Shown one piece after another: positions 23,496-35,500 of a DNA stretch of 64,000 bases; positions within the stretch are counted from its first letter, which is position 1; each line of letters starts with the position of its first letter. The notes below the pieces were generated by a model. That model was not told the DNA's origin, ran no database searches, and saw only the letters and a list, made by a program, of their open reading frames with translations. Both the position numbers and the translations under genes were made by a program. Origin of the DNA: Hofstenia miamia. Lineage: Eukaryota; Xenacoelomorpha; Acoela. The stretch is from contig SCFE01000106.1 of NCBI GenBank assembly GCA_004352715.1, positions 131,358 to 195,357 of the forward strand, in the 5' to 3' direction.

Positions 23496-24269
23496 TTAAA
23501 GCCAAGAGAATACCTTAATAATTGACAAAACTATTTATTTTTATATAATGTTTTATGTTTATTTTGCATTTGGTTAAATACATGTTATCAGTTATTTTGC
23601 TGTGAAGCTTTCTACGTATCTATTTTTGGATCTTAACAATATTCGTGGAGATATTGTTTTATAAGTAGCACCTAAAATGTGGGTCAAGTTGACTAAAAAT
23701 AGACTTTGATCATCACTAGATTAAGCAGATTTGATGTTTTATTGTATTCCATCCTGTTATTCATATAACTTAGTCTCTACAGAAGTTTTCAATAATAGTT
23801 ATTGATTAGAACGCTAAGAAATATTTAATGTCCTTTACTACTCACACATAGAATCGTTAGGGCACTGCTTGATTCTCAATTAAGTTTTACATGTCTTGTT
23901 TGCAGTTGGATTGCCATTTTAAGGATCGCATTGTGATTCTGTAAAACAGCTAACTTATTATTCAACGCTTATGTTGTCATAGACCATCGTAAAAATCAAT
24001 AAGAATGTCTCCACCATACACTGGGCGTATTGAAGTTGCGGCGATTACTCACACTTAGTAAAATATTCTGTCATTTTGTAAGTAAGCAATTGTGGGTAAA
24101 ATTGGCTACAAACTCCTATGTGATTGGTTATCATGATGAAAGTGTTGCAAATTTGTGCGCGGTGTCACATGAACCTTAGTCGCCACAATAAGTGGTTGAT
24201 GTTCTTGTTGGCATAGACTTCAATGTTTTGATCCTGTTCTTGCACTGCAATATGATTTACAAAAGGAAA
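23496..24269. other. 3' flank of the 4E-BP gene
   Basis: AT-rich sequence following the TAA at 23493-23495. It presumably carries the 3' untranslated region. An ATTAAA string lies immediately after the stop, too close to be a convincing poly(A) signal. No other gene is seen before the LINE fragment. Confidence 0.5.
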
Positions 24270-25310
24270 ATGAAGCCCAAAGTTTCGATATTTTTTCAGA
24301 ATGGTTACCGGTTTGCAATGGGGTCCCTCAAGGTACGATTTTAGGTCCTCTTCTTTTTAGTATTTATGTAACTGATTTGCATTCTATAACTAATTGCAAT
24401 TTAGTCCAATATGCGGATGACACCTGCATTTTCAGCGATAATTCAGCACTGCACCTAGCAGCGGAATCTGTATAATTGAATTGTAACAAATTGTAAAAAT
24501 ATTTTTGTATGCACAAGCTGAATATTAATGAAGCTAAGACAGCATTTTCTATTTTACACCCGAATAAAAACAATTGCGATGTTTCTGCAATGACTTTAAA
24601 TGTAAATAATATTAATGTTCCTATTGTAGACACTTTCAAGTATTTAGGAGTAACTATTGACTCACATCAATTTAATAATTAGAAAATTATTCAATTCTTC
24701 TATGCTTTTATCATGAGCTACCTTAATTATGCAAACATTTTATTTACTGATCTAAGTGATGCTCTTTATAGAAAACTTGACATCAATTAAAATGGGCATT
24801 AAATATCTCATCGAAAACTAAGCATTACATTTCTAAGTCAATTCTCTTTCCAAAACAACTCGTCATTGAATACCCTGCTGATATTCTTCAAGCTAATCAA
24901 AAACCTACCACCTTATAATTTGATTAAAATGTTCCGGGATTTACTCATAAACCGAATTCAAGATCAAAACTTTTTAGATGTGTTAAGTATAAGAAAAACG
25001 TTTTAAAGAAATCGTTCATTAATGTCGCCATTCAAACCTGGAATTCTTTACCTAACGAAATTAAAATATTAAAAAATTATAATATTTTAAAAATCTTCTA
25101 TAATCAAAAATATATATCTACTAAATCATGGCTAGGATACAAATTTTATAACAATGACTATGCTATAACTCGTTATTAAAATATTATCCATTGTCTGGAA
25201 GATTTCTTTTGTAATTTGTGTGAATAGTATGTGTCTTGTGAATTTAATGACGTTATTCAGATAAATTATCGGTTATTTAATTGTTAACATTTATGTGAAT
25301 AAAGAATCTC
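24270..25310 (+). pseudogene. 5'-truncated LINE, RT palm to C-terminus
   Basis: Translation from about 24320 gives G-V-P-Q-G-T-I-L-G-P-L-L-F and, at about 24410, Q-Y-A-D-D-T, the catalytic palm of a CR1/jockey-type LINE RT. It continues to L-N-I-N-E-A-K-T and F-K-Y-L-G-V-T-I-D, then into a C-terminal region with many stops and frame changes. The copy lacks everything before the palm, as is normal for target-primed insertions, and ends near 25310 in an AATAAA-containing tail. It lies 0.8 kb downstream of the 4E-BP gene. Confidence 0.8.
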
Positions 25311-25587
25311 TCATCTTATGAAGAATCTTAGAATGTGTCGAGGTCATCTCTATTTTTAACAAAGAAATAAATGCATTTAGCAATTGATTTACATGTATAG
25401 TACGTAATTGTACCAGATTGTCAACGTATTTCAGCCTTCATAGGTTACTTATTTCTGAGTTAATTCTTAATCTCCATAATGCTTAGGTTCTAATTCATGA
25501 AAATTGTTTATAGTTAAAAGAAATGTCAATGATAGTAATACAATTACTAGCCTCTGGGAAAATTCAACTTTTCCATTCATTTAATTT

Positions 25588-26568
25588 ATGTTTGCTCTGG
25601 TCGAGAACGGTCGGCTCTCGAGCGAACTCTCAAATTCGATTCGCAATGATTTGTTTGGTGGTGCTACATCCCTGGACGCGGCAATTCACTTTATTGAAAA
25701 CAAGAAGAAAACGCCGCTCCACCAGTTTTTCAAAGCTAAACAAAGACACTGCAGCAGAAGCTCTTCTTTTTCTATTCAAGAATTCGCTCTGTGCTCTCTC
25801 TGATGCTTCAACTCAATGTCCGTCTGAAAATCAAAGTCAACAACTGTTCCCTCAATTTTATCGAATGCTAAACCTGTACCTTCAGAATCTTCATCATCGT
25901 TTAGCTATCACTCATTTCTTCACCAACACCAGAGATAGACTTGATTGAAAATACTTCGTCATTTTACTCGCCTTCTCTTTCAAATAAGAAACCTGCAACT
26001 CCCAACAAACCTCTTCCAAAAGCTCACAAATCGATCAAACCTTGTACATCTACTCTCGTCATTGGAGCCAGCATCCTAAAGCACATCAGATCACACAAAC
26101 TTCTCTCAAATCAAGTCTTGTCTGTACACTCCTATCCTCCAAACGACACAAAGCAGCTGACAAACAAGATCGCACGATATCCTAAAAGACAAACTCCGTC
26201 GTCATCAACACTGGTTCCATCGATGCTCTTACCACTTCCAATGCAAAAATCTTCAAAGCAAAGTTCTTATCAGTTTTTTTCTAAATTCACTCTACGCTAT
26301 ATCCATTTTCTTGAGATCACACCTGTATGCCACGATTCAAATCTACAAAGAAATCCCATCATTCAGCAATTCAATGAAGTCATTCACAGTCTATCTTCCA
26401 GTTATTTTTGTCTTCAACCAGTTTCTTTGTCTACCTCGTGCCGTAAATCCTAATCTACTGGCCCGCGATGGAATTAATCTCTCTCGACATGGTGTATTCT
26501 GCATGACATATAGATATTGCAAGGTTCTCTTTCAACACGGATATTTTTTGTCAAACATCTCTTCGTAG
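25588..26568 (+). pseudogene. LINE ORF1 with esterase (SGNH) domain, decayed
   Basis: The ATG at 25588 opens with an L-V-E-N-G-R-L-S-S-E-L segment followed by L-F-G-G-A-T-S-L-D; nearly the same block occurs at 40042-40173, identifying a conserved N-terminus of an ORF1 family. Further on, T-L-V-I-G-A-S-I-L-K-H-I and V-H-S-Y-P-P (about 26050-26150), V-V-I-N-T-G-S-I-D-A-L (about 26200) and D-G-I-N-L-S-R-H-G-V (about 26467-26496) match the blocks of the SGNH/GDSL esterase domain found in ORF1 of CR1/L2-type LINEs; the block I Asp-Ser is Ala-Ser here. These blocks lie in different frames, so the gene is broken. Confidence 0.7.
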
Positions 26569-26939
26569 AACACACGCATCATATTCTCAAGCTCTATCTG
26601 CCTCAGCACGAACGGCCTCCTTTGCTACCTACACCCTTTACGCCCAATCTTTACATGATCTCCCATCAACTTCGCTACAAATCTTTAATGAATAATCTAA
26701 GGTATTTTAGTGCATATATTTTTATTTTAGTACTTTTTGTAAGTGTACTTAAAGAGCACCTACAGCTAAACATTGCTTATGAATCCATACAAAATTGTAA
26801 GCCCAATATGCTATTAAGCCGACAGTACTAATAAGTATAAGACTTTAACATTTGAATCATTTAGCGATCACAATCTTTGTATCTATGTAAGTAATTATAA
26901 ATATAGCGTCAACCAATTAAGCATCAGATAATCATCAAG

Positions 26940-28206
26940 AATGAATTGTTCGAGATTGCCAAGTCCAATCCAAATTAAATCGAAATGGATCAATTATGAA
27001 AACGCTAAGCATGAAATTAAAAAACTTCGTAAATCAAATTATAACTCTAAGTTTATTTTAAAAAATTTAAAAAATCTAGTCAAAAATGGAATTTGATATA
27101 CAGAAGCATTGGAAAATTTAAATGTTTAAATATATATGTATTAAACAAAACTTTTGAAAACATGGGTAAGTTTGAATTTAAATCAATCGGAAACAAAATT
27201 TATTTTACATTAAAATTGATTGTAACACTGTAACTTCCAAACTCAATTTAACTTCAGCTTAATTTCATATTACGATTTATGAAAAGAAGTTCTTAAGCTT
27301 GATGAAAACAAGTCATGCGGTTCTAGTCACTTGCCATATTGGATAATTTAAAAGTATTTTCATATATTTGGCGAATATCTTTTTTTTAGCATTTAATCAA
27401 TGTATTATTGACAATAAATTTCCAGATATTTTGAAAAATTCTGATATTTCACCATTATACAAAAAAAGACACCCATTAGATTCCAATAATTATCGTCACA
27501 TTAGTATTACTCACCCTCTTGCTAAAATATTTGTAAAAATTTTTGGAGCACAAATGTATAAATTTATTAAGGAGAATCGCATTTTATCTGAAAATCAATA
27601 TGGATTCAGGCCAAACTTCAGCACAATTTTGTCAATTACCGAAAAAACAAAATCTAATTTAAATAAAAAATTGTCCACAGCGGTTGCATTTCTCGATTTT
27701 AGTAAGGCCTTTAACTCAATGAATTTTGAAATTTTACAGTCAAAATTGTTCANCTCACCCTCTTGCTAAAATATTTGTAAAAATTTTTGGAGCACAAATG
27801 TATAAATTTATTAAGGAGAATCGCATTTTATCTGAAAATCAATATGGATTCAGGCCAAACTTCAGCACAATTTTGTCAATTACCGAAAAAACAAAATCTA
27901 ATTTAAATAAAAAATTGTCCACAGTGGTTGCATTTCTCGATTTTATTAAGGCCTTTAACTCAATGAATTTTGAAATTTTACAGTCAAAATTGTTCAATCA
28001 AGGTTTTAGCAAAGGCAGCTACTAATTATATTCTTAGCTTTTTAAGTAATCGTAATCAAAGAGTAAAAATTGATAGAATCTATTCAAACTCTGTCACAAC
28101 GAATTTAGGCGTTCCCCAAGGAACTGTTCTAGGACCATTATTGTTTTCTCTTTATGTGAATGATATATTATTATTAATGTACACAAGTACAATATTTTAT
28201 CAATGA
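26940..28206 (+). pseudogene. LINE reverse transcriptase, with an internal 243-bp duplication
   Basis: From about 27368 the frame shows I-S-P-L-Y-K-K, N-Y-R-H-I-S-I, Q-Y-G-F-R-P, A-F-L-D-F-S-K-A-F (RT blocks 1-3, with the first catalytic Asp) and, at 28105-28150, G-V-P-Q-G-T-V-L-G-P-L-L-F. It stops before the Y-A-D-D. The part 27510-27752 is repeated as 27754-27996 across a single N with two base differences, so the apparent repetition in the protein is probably an assembly fault. Upstream, 26940-27360 is an AT-rich decayed stretch of the same element. Confidence 0.75.
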
Positions 28207-29136
28207 AATATCAGAAGATGCCAGCGGAAAAGAAATCTTTTGATATTGAGGAAAACAATTAAGTTGGCTTTAGTGTAACCTTTCATGTGTTATGTTGTAA
28301 TTTCTGCTGTAAATTGACACGAAGGTTAGTTACTAACGAAATAATCATTCATAAATAGGTATATAAAATATTTCTATCAATAAATAGGTCTAATGTACTT
28401 CAAATACATTTTCTTAAGAATTAAGATTCTCGAACAACAACAAATAATCATGCTAGCTTCAGATTCTCAATACAGGTAAGTGCCCGTGCCCGATACGGAT
28501 TTTACCCAAAATTTTAAGCTTTAAAATATAGTTTATATATACTATACTGTCTCACAATAAGGTAACTGGACTACAAAAGGTGAAATCACGTGCGTTCATC
28601 CCCCCCCAAGTTTGTATAAAATGCTTATAATACGCATTATTTCTATTTTTGGACAATAACACGTTCCGGCCAAAATGCCGGTGAATCAACCAATTCCTTT
28701 GAACATTCGTCTAGAACAATATGAAAGGATTTTGTCATAGAATCAGATCTTGAAAGACATCTAATATATATTGTCTGAACACCGTTTGCTTCAAATAATG
28801 TGTTACATTACTTTCAGTTGTAGAAGGATCAAGTCGTCCCAGAAATAAATGCCTCCTAGGAGGTTTGGGGTAGAAGTACCCACTAGTTGCTGCAAGTCCA
28901 AGTTCACGCTCCTTCTTTTAGTATCAGATTCACTGTTCTAGCTAATTAAGCGATTTAAGAATAAGAAACTGAAAAAAAATGTTTTTGGAGGTTGAGTAAT
29001 AATCATGGAAGAGGATGTTGACTGACTGGAACTTTTCAAACTGGAAACTATATCAGTTCGTAATAATGCCAAGTGTTGTTTTAAAGTCAAGATAGCTGAG
29101 AGCATTTCTTCTAAGCGGCCTAAACGTTGATCAACG
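28207..29136. other. intergenic, nothing recognised
   Basis: AT-rich sequence with a short C run (about 28601) and no frame of interest. It separates the LINE remnants from the hAT element. Confidence 0.5.
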
Positions 29137-30447
29137 CAGGGTTGGAATTGGGGCGATTTTAAAGCCCAGGCCGTCCCATTTCAAAGTAAAAATTATTCGG
29201 TCCAAGCCCAAATTAGTTTTTTACGCAACTAGCAGTGTCTTTTGTCTCATAGAAGCCCATAAGCACTACAATATGAATATGATTGCATAATTCAAATTGC
29301 ATTGCTAACCTTAATGAAATAAACGTGTCCTACAAGGCCGCAGGCCTGCGGGCTAGGAAGTTCAACCGACCAGTAGCAAATGTTAGCCCCTCCTGTAAAT
29401 GATTGCGTTTAGCTTTCAAATAGTATTGAATCGGCATTTTCACAAATGTTACCCATGAAAACAAAACTTTTCTATTTTATTTTAAATTTCAGCTTAGAAA
29501 TTTTAGTAACTTTTTGTTGGTTTCTTCTTTAAAATTGTTAAAAAAACGTTTTTATCTCACAAAAAATTAAAAATCTCAAAAATCAAAGTGCACCATGTAA
29601 ATGAGGTGTCACGTATTAATAAAAGTACTTGTAATTTTTTTGTTTAGACTTTATAATGAAAACATAAAAATGTTGCCATTGATAATATTGTAGTGTTAAG
29701 TGAGACAATGGCGATTGTTGGCATAACTGACAACGATTTATCAATATGTTTATTATTGACTGGGCATGGCAAAACTTAATAGCTAATTTTGCATTGAAAA
29801 CTATTATTGCAATTAGAAGTTTGTTAGCAGTTTGCTTTATATCCCTTATAACAAGAGGTTCAGTGTAAATATTAATAAATATGGTTGTATTTTTGTTTAT
29901 TAATCTTTAAATAGATGCTTGTAGCAAGGCGCTAAGTATACTCAGGTGGCCTGAATACCAGAAGATTAAAAATTTTTGGTATTTAGAGTAATTATAATAA
30001 TAGCAATCCCTTTAAAATATTGCAACCCCCTGCTGATAAATATGCCCTACGTCCAAGCTATCATATAGCTCACGTTTCATAAGTTCTTCCTACCGTTATC
30101 GCAAATTTAGTAATATAAGTATGGCCACAACTAATTGTTACCAGGATTGCAATAATCTTTTTTATCATGTAGAGAACATATAATTTCTTATATATTCATT
30201 TACTAAAATTCTATGCCAAGTTATATCAGCAGTTTTCATAAGCGCTCTTTGCTTGTAATAGACAAAATTCAGATGTTAGAAGTATTGCACCAGCCAACAA
30301 CCAACAATGCAAGGATGATTAAAATTAAAGACAATGTTTTTGTGATATGCAAAGTTTTCAAGTGAATTTTCTCTTGTATTTCAAAATACCAATTTAAACA
30401 TTAGGCCCAAGCCCGGCCTTGCCCAGTCGAGTCCAATTCCAACTCTG
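29137..30447. mobile_element. non-autonomous hAT element
   Basis: The ends are CAGGGTTGGAATTGG at the left and CCAATTCCAACTCTG at the right, inverted repeats agreeing at 14 of 15 positions. Flanking 8-bp sequences GATCAACG (29129-29136) and GATCAATG (30448-30455) agree at 7 of 8 and fit the 8-bp target duplication of hAT transposons. Beyond the first 15 bases both ends carry GGGC/GCCC-rich subterminal motifs. The 1,311-bp body has no transposase frame. Confidence 0.82.
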
Positions 30448-30455
30448 GATCAATG

Positions 30456-31200
30456 TTAAAATGTGGGGCAGTAACAGAGGACAGATTCACTGAAGAGTCA
30501 AAAATCATGAGCTTTACATTTAGACATAGCCCAAAAATTTTACCATAGTTAGACAAATTCTGAGCAAGGGTGTGACTTGTTTGGCACTCTGGTAGACATC
30601 GCTGCCTAATTCAGGAGTAAGAAAAACTACAGATGATAGGCTATCTAATTTTCTAGATATTTTGTAAAATAACATTTCAATTATTAATTTGTAACTGTGT
30701 ATTTAATTGTTCGATGGTTTTTCAAAAAATTAAAGTTTGTTGCTTTTCTGCACAAAATGCTGCATTTTTGACAATTATTGAAAAATGGGCTTATTGAATC
30801 TGGCCACAGATAATGGGCAATCACTCGACAATCCCAGTAGTTTATCGCAATGTATTGATGATGGTGATGAGTCAAAAAGGCAAAAGCTTTGAAAAAATTT
30901 ATTTAGTTGGTTTAAAGACGTTTTGAGAAAAAACTTTAAGTACGATTCTGGTTAGGTTGTAGTTGGCCTAAGAACTATAGACTAGAAAGAGACAATATCA
31001 GTTTAGCATAGACCCGACCCTACCCGAAATGTAGATTTTGATTTACAATATCGAATCAAATGATGATTAACATAAGTCATTTTCTAATAAATTATTAATA
31101 GTCATTCATTGATATTTCTTAACGTTTTGGTTTTTTTTCATTTCGAGTGGTGATCAAAATAAGTAACTTTTTGCTCAATCAATCTAAGCTTTGAACAGGA
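30456..31200. other. intergenic, with hAT-like subterminal motif
   Basis: AT-rich sequence without a gene. ACCCGACCCTACCCG-type strings near 31010 resemble the subterminal motifs of the hAT family ending at 31279, but a matching left end with an 8-bp duplication was not found. Confidence 0.4.
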
Positions 31201-32573
31201 ACCCGACCCAACCCGAAAATTTGATATCCGACCCCCGAAATCGGGTCAGGTTTGATCGGGTATCCGATGTCACTCTCTACTTTACACTTTCACTTATCAA
31301 TTTGAGCCTTTTTGCTGCATGGAGGTGCAATAACTACACATATGCAACACATTGCGTAGCATTTTTAGCAAGGCTATAGGATTGATCTAGACTAATAATA
31401 TATGGAAAAACAACTTAGTGGCACTTACAGTTGGATATTTTCAATATGCTGTTAACTTAATCATGTGTTTATGTTACAGTAAAGTAACTTGAAATGCATT
31501 TTAACAAATTTATAAATTAGGGATGCTGTTAAAGCAGTATTGTTTGCAGCCTTGAATTTTGCCACGGACTACTATAATCACGGGCGAAAATAAAAGTGAA
31601 AATGTGAAATTGATACTCTTATTTACAGAAAAATGATTGAAATTTTTTGGAGCTTCTTAATTGAGAGATGCAATTCAATGCATTTTCATAACCTTCATAG
31701 TAAATCAGTTTCAGAAATCAGGCATGTTCGGAAACAATTGCAGTTCCTACCAGTATCAACAGAGCCCATTTATGTGCACTTAGAGTAGTTAAATTACAAT
31801 CATTACCGTTAATGTTGACGTATTACTACGGAGAAATATAAATTTCACTACTTAAGTAAAACTAAATGACATAAACATGAATTCTCAGTCAAACTTCATA
31901 ATATCAAAGAAAATTTTAAAATGAACAAAGACGAAACATAATACACTCATTTGACAGAGAGTATGCTTCAAGAGTCATAAGGCATAAATTCTGGCGAGAA
32001 ATATTTACAAACAATTATGTTTTTTGAAAATTTAATATTGTAATGTTCGTTTTAACAATACAGGTAACTCTAGTGCCCTTAATAGATACATCGGGACAAT
32101 ATTTGATCATAGGATACTATCCAATTGTAAATACCTTGTTTTAGACCGAAAGCGATCAAAATATGCATTTTTTGGAAGAAAAACATATGTTTTATCTAAA
32201 ATTCTCATTTACAAGGCATAAGAACGATTGTATTTAGAATTTGAGGTACTGCCGTATCATATGAACTGTTTCTGTATAAAATATGTACTTATTCAGTAGA
32301 GAATGACATCGGGCACCCGGGTATCAAAGATTAGATTGATTAATACAAAACTGATGTTAATCACCGCTTGATTTGAAAAAGATCAAAGACCTTAAGTAAT
32401 ATTAATGAATTGCTGTTTCTTCTCGTATCAGAAAATGATTGAAGTTTAATGATCATTTAATTGGTCAGAGATCCATAACGTCAAATCAAAGTCAACATTT
32501 CGGGACGGGCGGGTTCGGGTATTAAGTTTTCGGGTCGCCTTGGGTTCGGGCAGTATATATTCTGATCTTGTCA
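31201..32573 (+). repeat. first copy of a 1,373-bp duplication
   Basis: It appears identical, base for base where I compared, to 32575-33947, and the two copies are separated by a single N at 32574. It starts inside a hAT-type terminus (ACCCGACCC... ending GATGTCACTCTCTA at 31279) and ends inside the left part of another hAT copy at CTTGTCA. The perfect identity and the single-N join point to a contig overlap that was not merged. Confidence 0.85.
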
Positions 32574-32574
32574 N

Positions 32575-33947
32575 ACCCGACCCAACCCGAAAATTTGATA
32601 TCCGACCCCCGAAATCGGGTCAGGTTTGATCGGGTATCCGATGTCACTCTCTACTTTACACTTTCACTTATCAATTTGAGCCTTTTTGCTGCATGGAGGT
32701 GCAATAACTACACATATGCAACACATTGCGTAGCATTTTTAGCAAGGCTATAGGATTGATCTAGACTAATAATATATGGAAAAACAACTTAGTGGCACTT
32801 ACAGTTGGATATTTTCAATATGCTGTTAACTTAATCATGTGTTTATGTTACAGTAAAGTAACTTGAAATGCATTTTAACAAATTTATAAATTAGGGATGC
32901 TGTTAAAGCAGTATTGTTTGCAGCCTTGAATTTTGCCACGGACTACTATAATCACGGGCGAAAATAAAAGTGAAAATGTGAAATTGATACTCTTATTTAC
33001 AGAAAAATGATTGAAATTTTTTGGAGCTTCTTAATTGAGAGATGCAATTCAATGCATTTTCATAACCTTCATAGTAAATCAGTTTCAGAAATCAGGCATG
33101 TTCGGAAACAATTGCAGTTCCTACCAGTATCAACAGAGCCCATTTATGTGCACTTAGAGTAGTTAAATTACAATCATTACCGTTAATGTTGACGTATTAC
33201 TACGGAGAAATATAAATTTCACTACTTAAGTAAAACTAAATGACATAAACATGAATTCTCAGTCAAACTTCATAATATCAAAGAAAATTTTAAAATGAAC
33301 AAAGACGAAACATAATACACTCATTTGACAGAGAGTATGCTTCAAGAGTCATAAGGCATAAATTCTGGCGAGAAATATTTACAAACAATTATGTTTTTTG
33401 AAAATTTAATATTGTAATGTTCGTTTTAACAATACAGGTAACTCTAGTGCCCTTAATAGATACATCGGGACAATATTTGATCATAGGATACTATCCAATT
33501 GTAAATACCTTGTTTTAGACCGAAAGCGATCAAAATATGCATTTTTTGGAAGAAAAACATATGTTTTATCTAAAATTCTCATTTACAAGGCATAAGAACG
33601 ATTGTATTTAGAATTTGAGGTACTGCCGTATCATATGAACTGTTTCTGTATAAAATATGTACTTATTCAGTAGAGAATGACATCGGGCACCCGGGTATCA
33701 AAGATTAGATTGATTAATACAAAACTGATGTTAATCACCGCTTGATTTGAAAAAGATCAAAGACCTTAAGTAATATTAATGAATTGCTGTTTCTTCTCGT
33801 ATCAGAAAATGATTGAAGTTTAATGATCATTTAATTGGTCAGAGATCCATAACGTCAAATCAAAGTCAACATTTCGGGACGGGCGGGTTCGGGTATTAAG
33901 TTTTCGGGTCGCCTTGGGTTCGGGCAGTATATATTCTGATCTTGTCA
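32575..33947 (+). repeat. second copy of the 1,373-bp duplication
   Basis: Same sequence and length as 31201-32573. It continues into unique sequence after CTTGTCA, completing the hAT element at 33671-33985, so this right-hand context is likely the genuine one. No gene lies within; the small frame starting with the N is a by-product of the join. Confidence 0.85.
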
Positions 33948-33985
33948 GGTTTGGATCCATGTATACCTCATGTTGTCACTCTCTA
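33671..33985. mobile_element. short non-autonomous hAT element with perfect target duplication
   Basis: It begins TAGAGAATGACATCGGGC and ends GTTGTCACTCTCTA, with outer inverted repeats TAGAGARTGACA. It is flanked by perfect 8-bp copies of TTATTCAG (33663-33670 and 33986-33993). GC-rich CGGGT/ACCCG strings inside are typical hAT subterminal motifs. The 315-bp element has no coding capacity. The left part is present again at 32297-32573 in the duplicated block. Confidence 0.85.
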
Positions 33986-34758
33986 TTATTCAGTCACAAG
34001 GACCTCATTTTATGTTAGACCATGCTAGTAAAAGTAGCAAAATTTAGGAAAAGAAGGATAATTCTAACTTAAGTACCTCTCATATATTATGAAAACAGTT
34101 AATAAAAAGATAAACATGTCTATACAAAATTAATGTCTTGAAAGCAAAATAAAAACAGATAAGGGAAGTGATCCAAATTCAATACGTTAACAATACCGTT
34201 AACAAATGGTGTTTTACGTTAACATGACCATAAATCAAATCGTTAACTTACACTCAAAATAAATTGGCTAAAGATGAAGTTTACGTTAAAGGCCTGTTTT
34301 TTTCCGCAAATGTTATTACAAATAACTTTGACACATTTAGGTTCTGCACATTTCTTCAAATATATCTATGCAAATAAATTTATTAAGCGTATGCCGACGT
34401 TTGAAGCTAGAATTGTTGTTTACGTTTGCATTTTCACGTGTTAACGTATTGAATTTGGATCACTTCCCTAATATGCATATTTGAGCATTTGATCGAAGCC
34501 ATTTCTCATTCTTTTCTTAAAAACAATGACCATAGTTGTCTTCTAGTCATTGTTAAACTACTTTTAAGCCGTAAATGCAAAGCATATTTTACCGACGTTA
34601 ATGCATGGTATAAGTTAATTTGACCCACAATGCCAATGATGGTAATTTACAACTTATATTTGTAAATTCGTAGAGCAATATTTTTTCAGCTACAGTACAC
34701 ATATTAAGTACATGTACATGCACGAATCCGTTTATTTGAGCTTGGGAGCTAATGCTAC

Positions 34759-35046
34759 CAGACTTGTCAACGAGACGACATTTCCAAGCTCGGCTCGTTT
34801 AAATTTTGTGTAAGTTCGGCTCGCCACATAAAATCTTTGAATGAGGCTCGTTTTAGCTCGGTATTTTTAAAAAATATTGTGCTCAAAGAATTTTTTACAT
34901 AGCTCTTCCTATTATTTAATAAACATTTCTTAAATAAGATTATAGGAAAGGTATACTGACTGCAAAAAATAAGAAAAATCTCCATAATCAAATTAAAAAG
35001 CAGAACTATAAACTTGCTTTGTCTAAAATAGACTCGTTACTCGTTT
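34759..35046. mobile_element. truncated hAT MITE inside the piggyBac remnant
   Basis: The left end CAGACTTGTCAACGAG follows AATGCTAC (34751-34758), exactly as in the intact copy at 49365-49706. The right terminus and second target copy are missing here because of a deletion. Confidence 0.7.
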
Positions 35047-35086
35047 TGGGCGATTGAAAGTCACCATGTTTGTTCTCACTCAGTCA

Positions 35087-35395
35087 TTAATTGATCAGCT
35101 CCTTTCTAATGTCTTCCAGAAATAATCGTCGCCTTCGGACACTGTAGGAATGACATAGTTGGTATGCAGTGTTGAATGACCCCTTTGTTGCATTGCAATG
35201 CATAAAAATTTCTGGTTTTCCAGAATTCTCATCAACAGCGTCATCATCGAGCATCATAGTAATAAACATGATACATTTGCTTAGCCTTGGCATATATAGG
35301 CTGAAAATGATGCTCTCAGAGAAACTGAACAGCGTTGCTCTCTTGTGCCGCTCAGAAAGCTGTTTCCAGGCTTTTCTGAGTTCATCAAATGACAT
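35087..35395 (-). pseudogene. piggyBac transposase C-terminal fragment
   Basis: The frame contains S-G-K-P-E-I-F-M-H-x-N-A-T-K-G followed by Q-L-C-H-S-Y-S-V-R-R-R. This matches the catalytic-domain end of piggyBac transposases, where the usual K-G-G-V-D-x-x-D-Q supplies the last catalytic Asp. Here that stretch reads K-G-S-F-N-T-A-Y-Q, so the Asp residues are replaced and the protein could not catalyse transposition. Upstream catalytic parts are absent. Confidence 0.75.
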
Positions 35396-35500
35396 CTCAA
35401 ATATCTTTCTTTAAAGATCATGATATGAATGTTTGCACTTGCATAGCGAACTTTTCCAATAACTGTATGCGCACAAAATTCCACCAGTCACTGATCAGGC

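Larger units (their letters stand above)
34568..35500 (-). mobile_element. piggyBac remnant, copy 1
   Basis: It starts after a TTAA (34564-34567), the obligate piggyBac target site, and its first 100 bases match those of the copy at 49105. The minus strand encodes the C-terminal part of a piggyBac transposase (see 35087-35395). Relative to copy 2 it has lost the right end of the enclosed hAT MITE and about 90 bases of neighbouring sequence (junction near 35046). The right end of the element is not found, so the element is truncated. Confidence 0.7.

Noticed and set aside
31191-32753. Two identical 61-62 codon frames
   Set aside because: They arise from hAT subterminal sequence in the duplicated block; one begins across an N.
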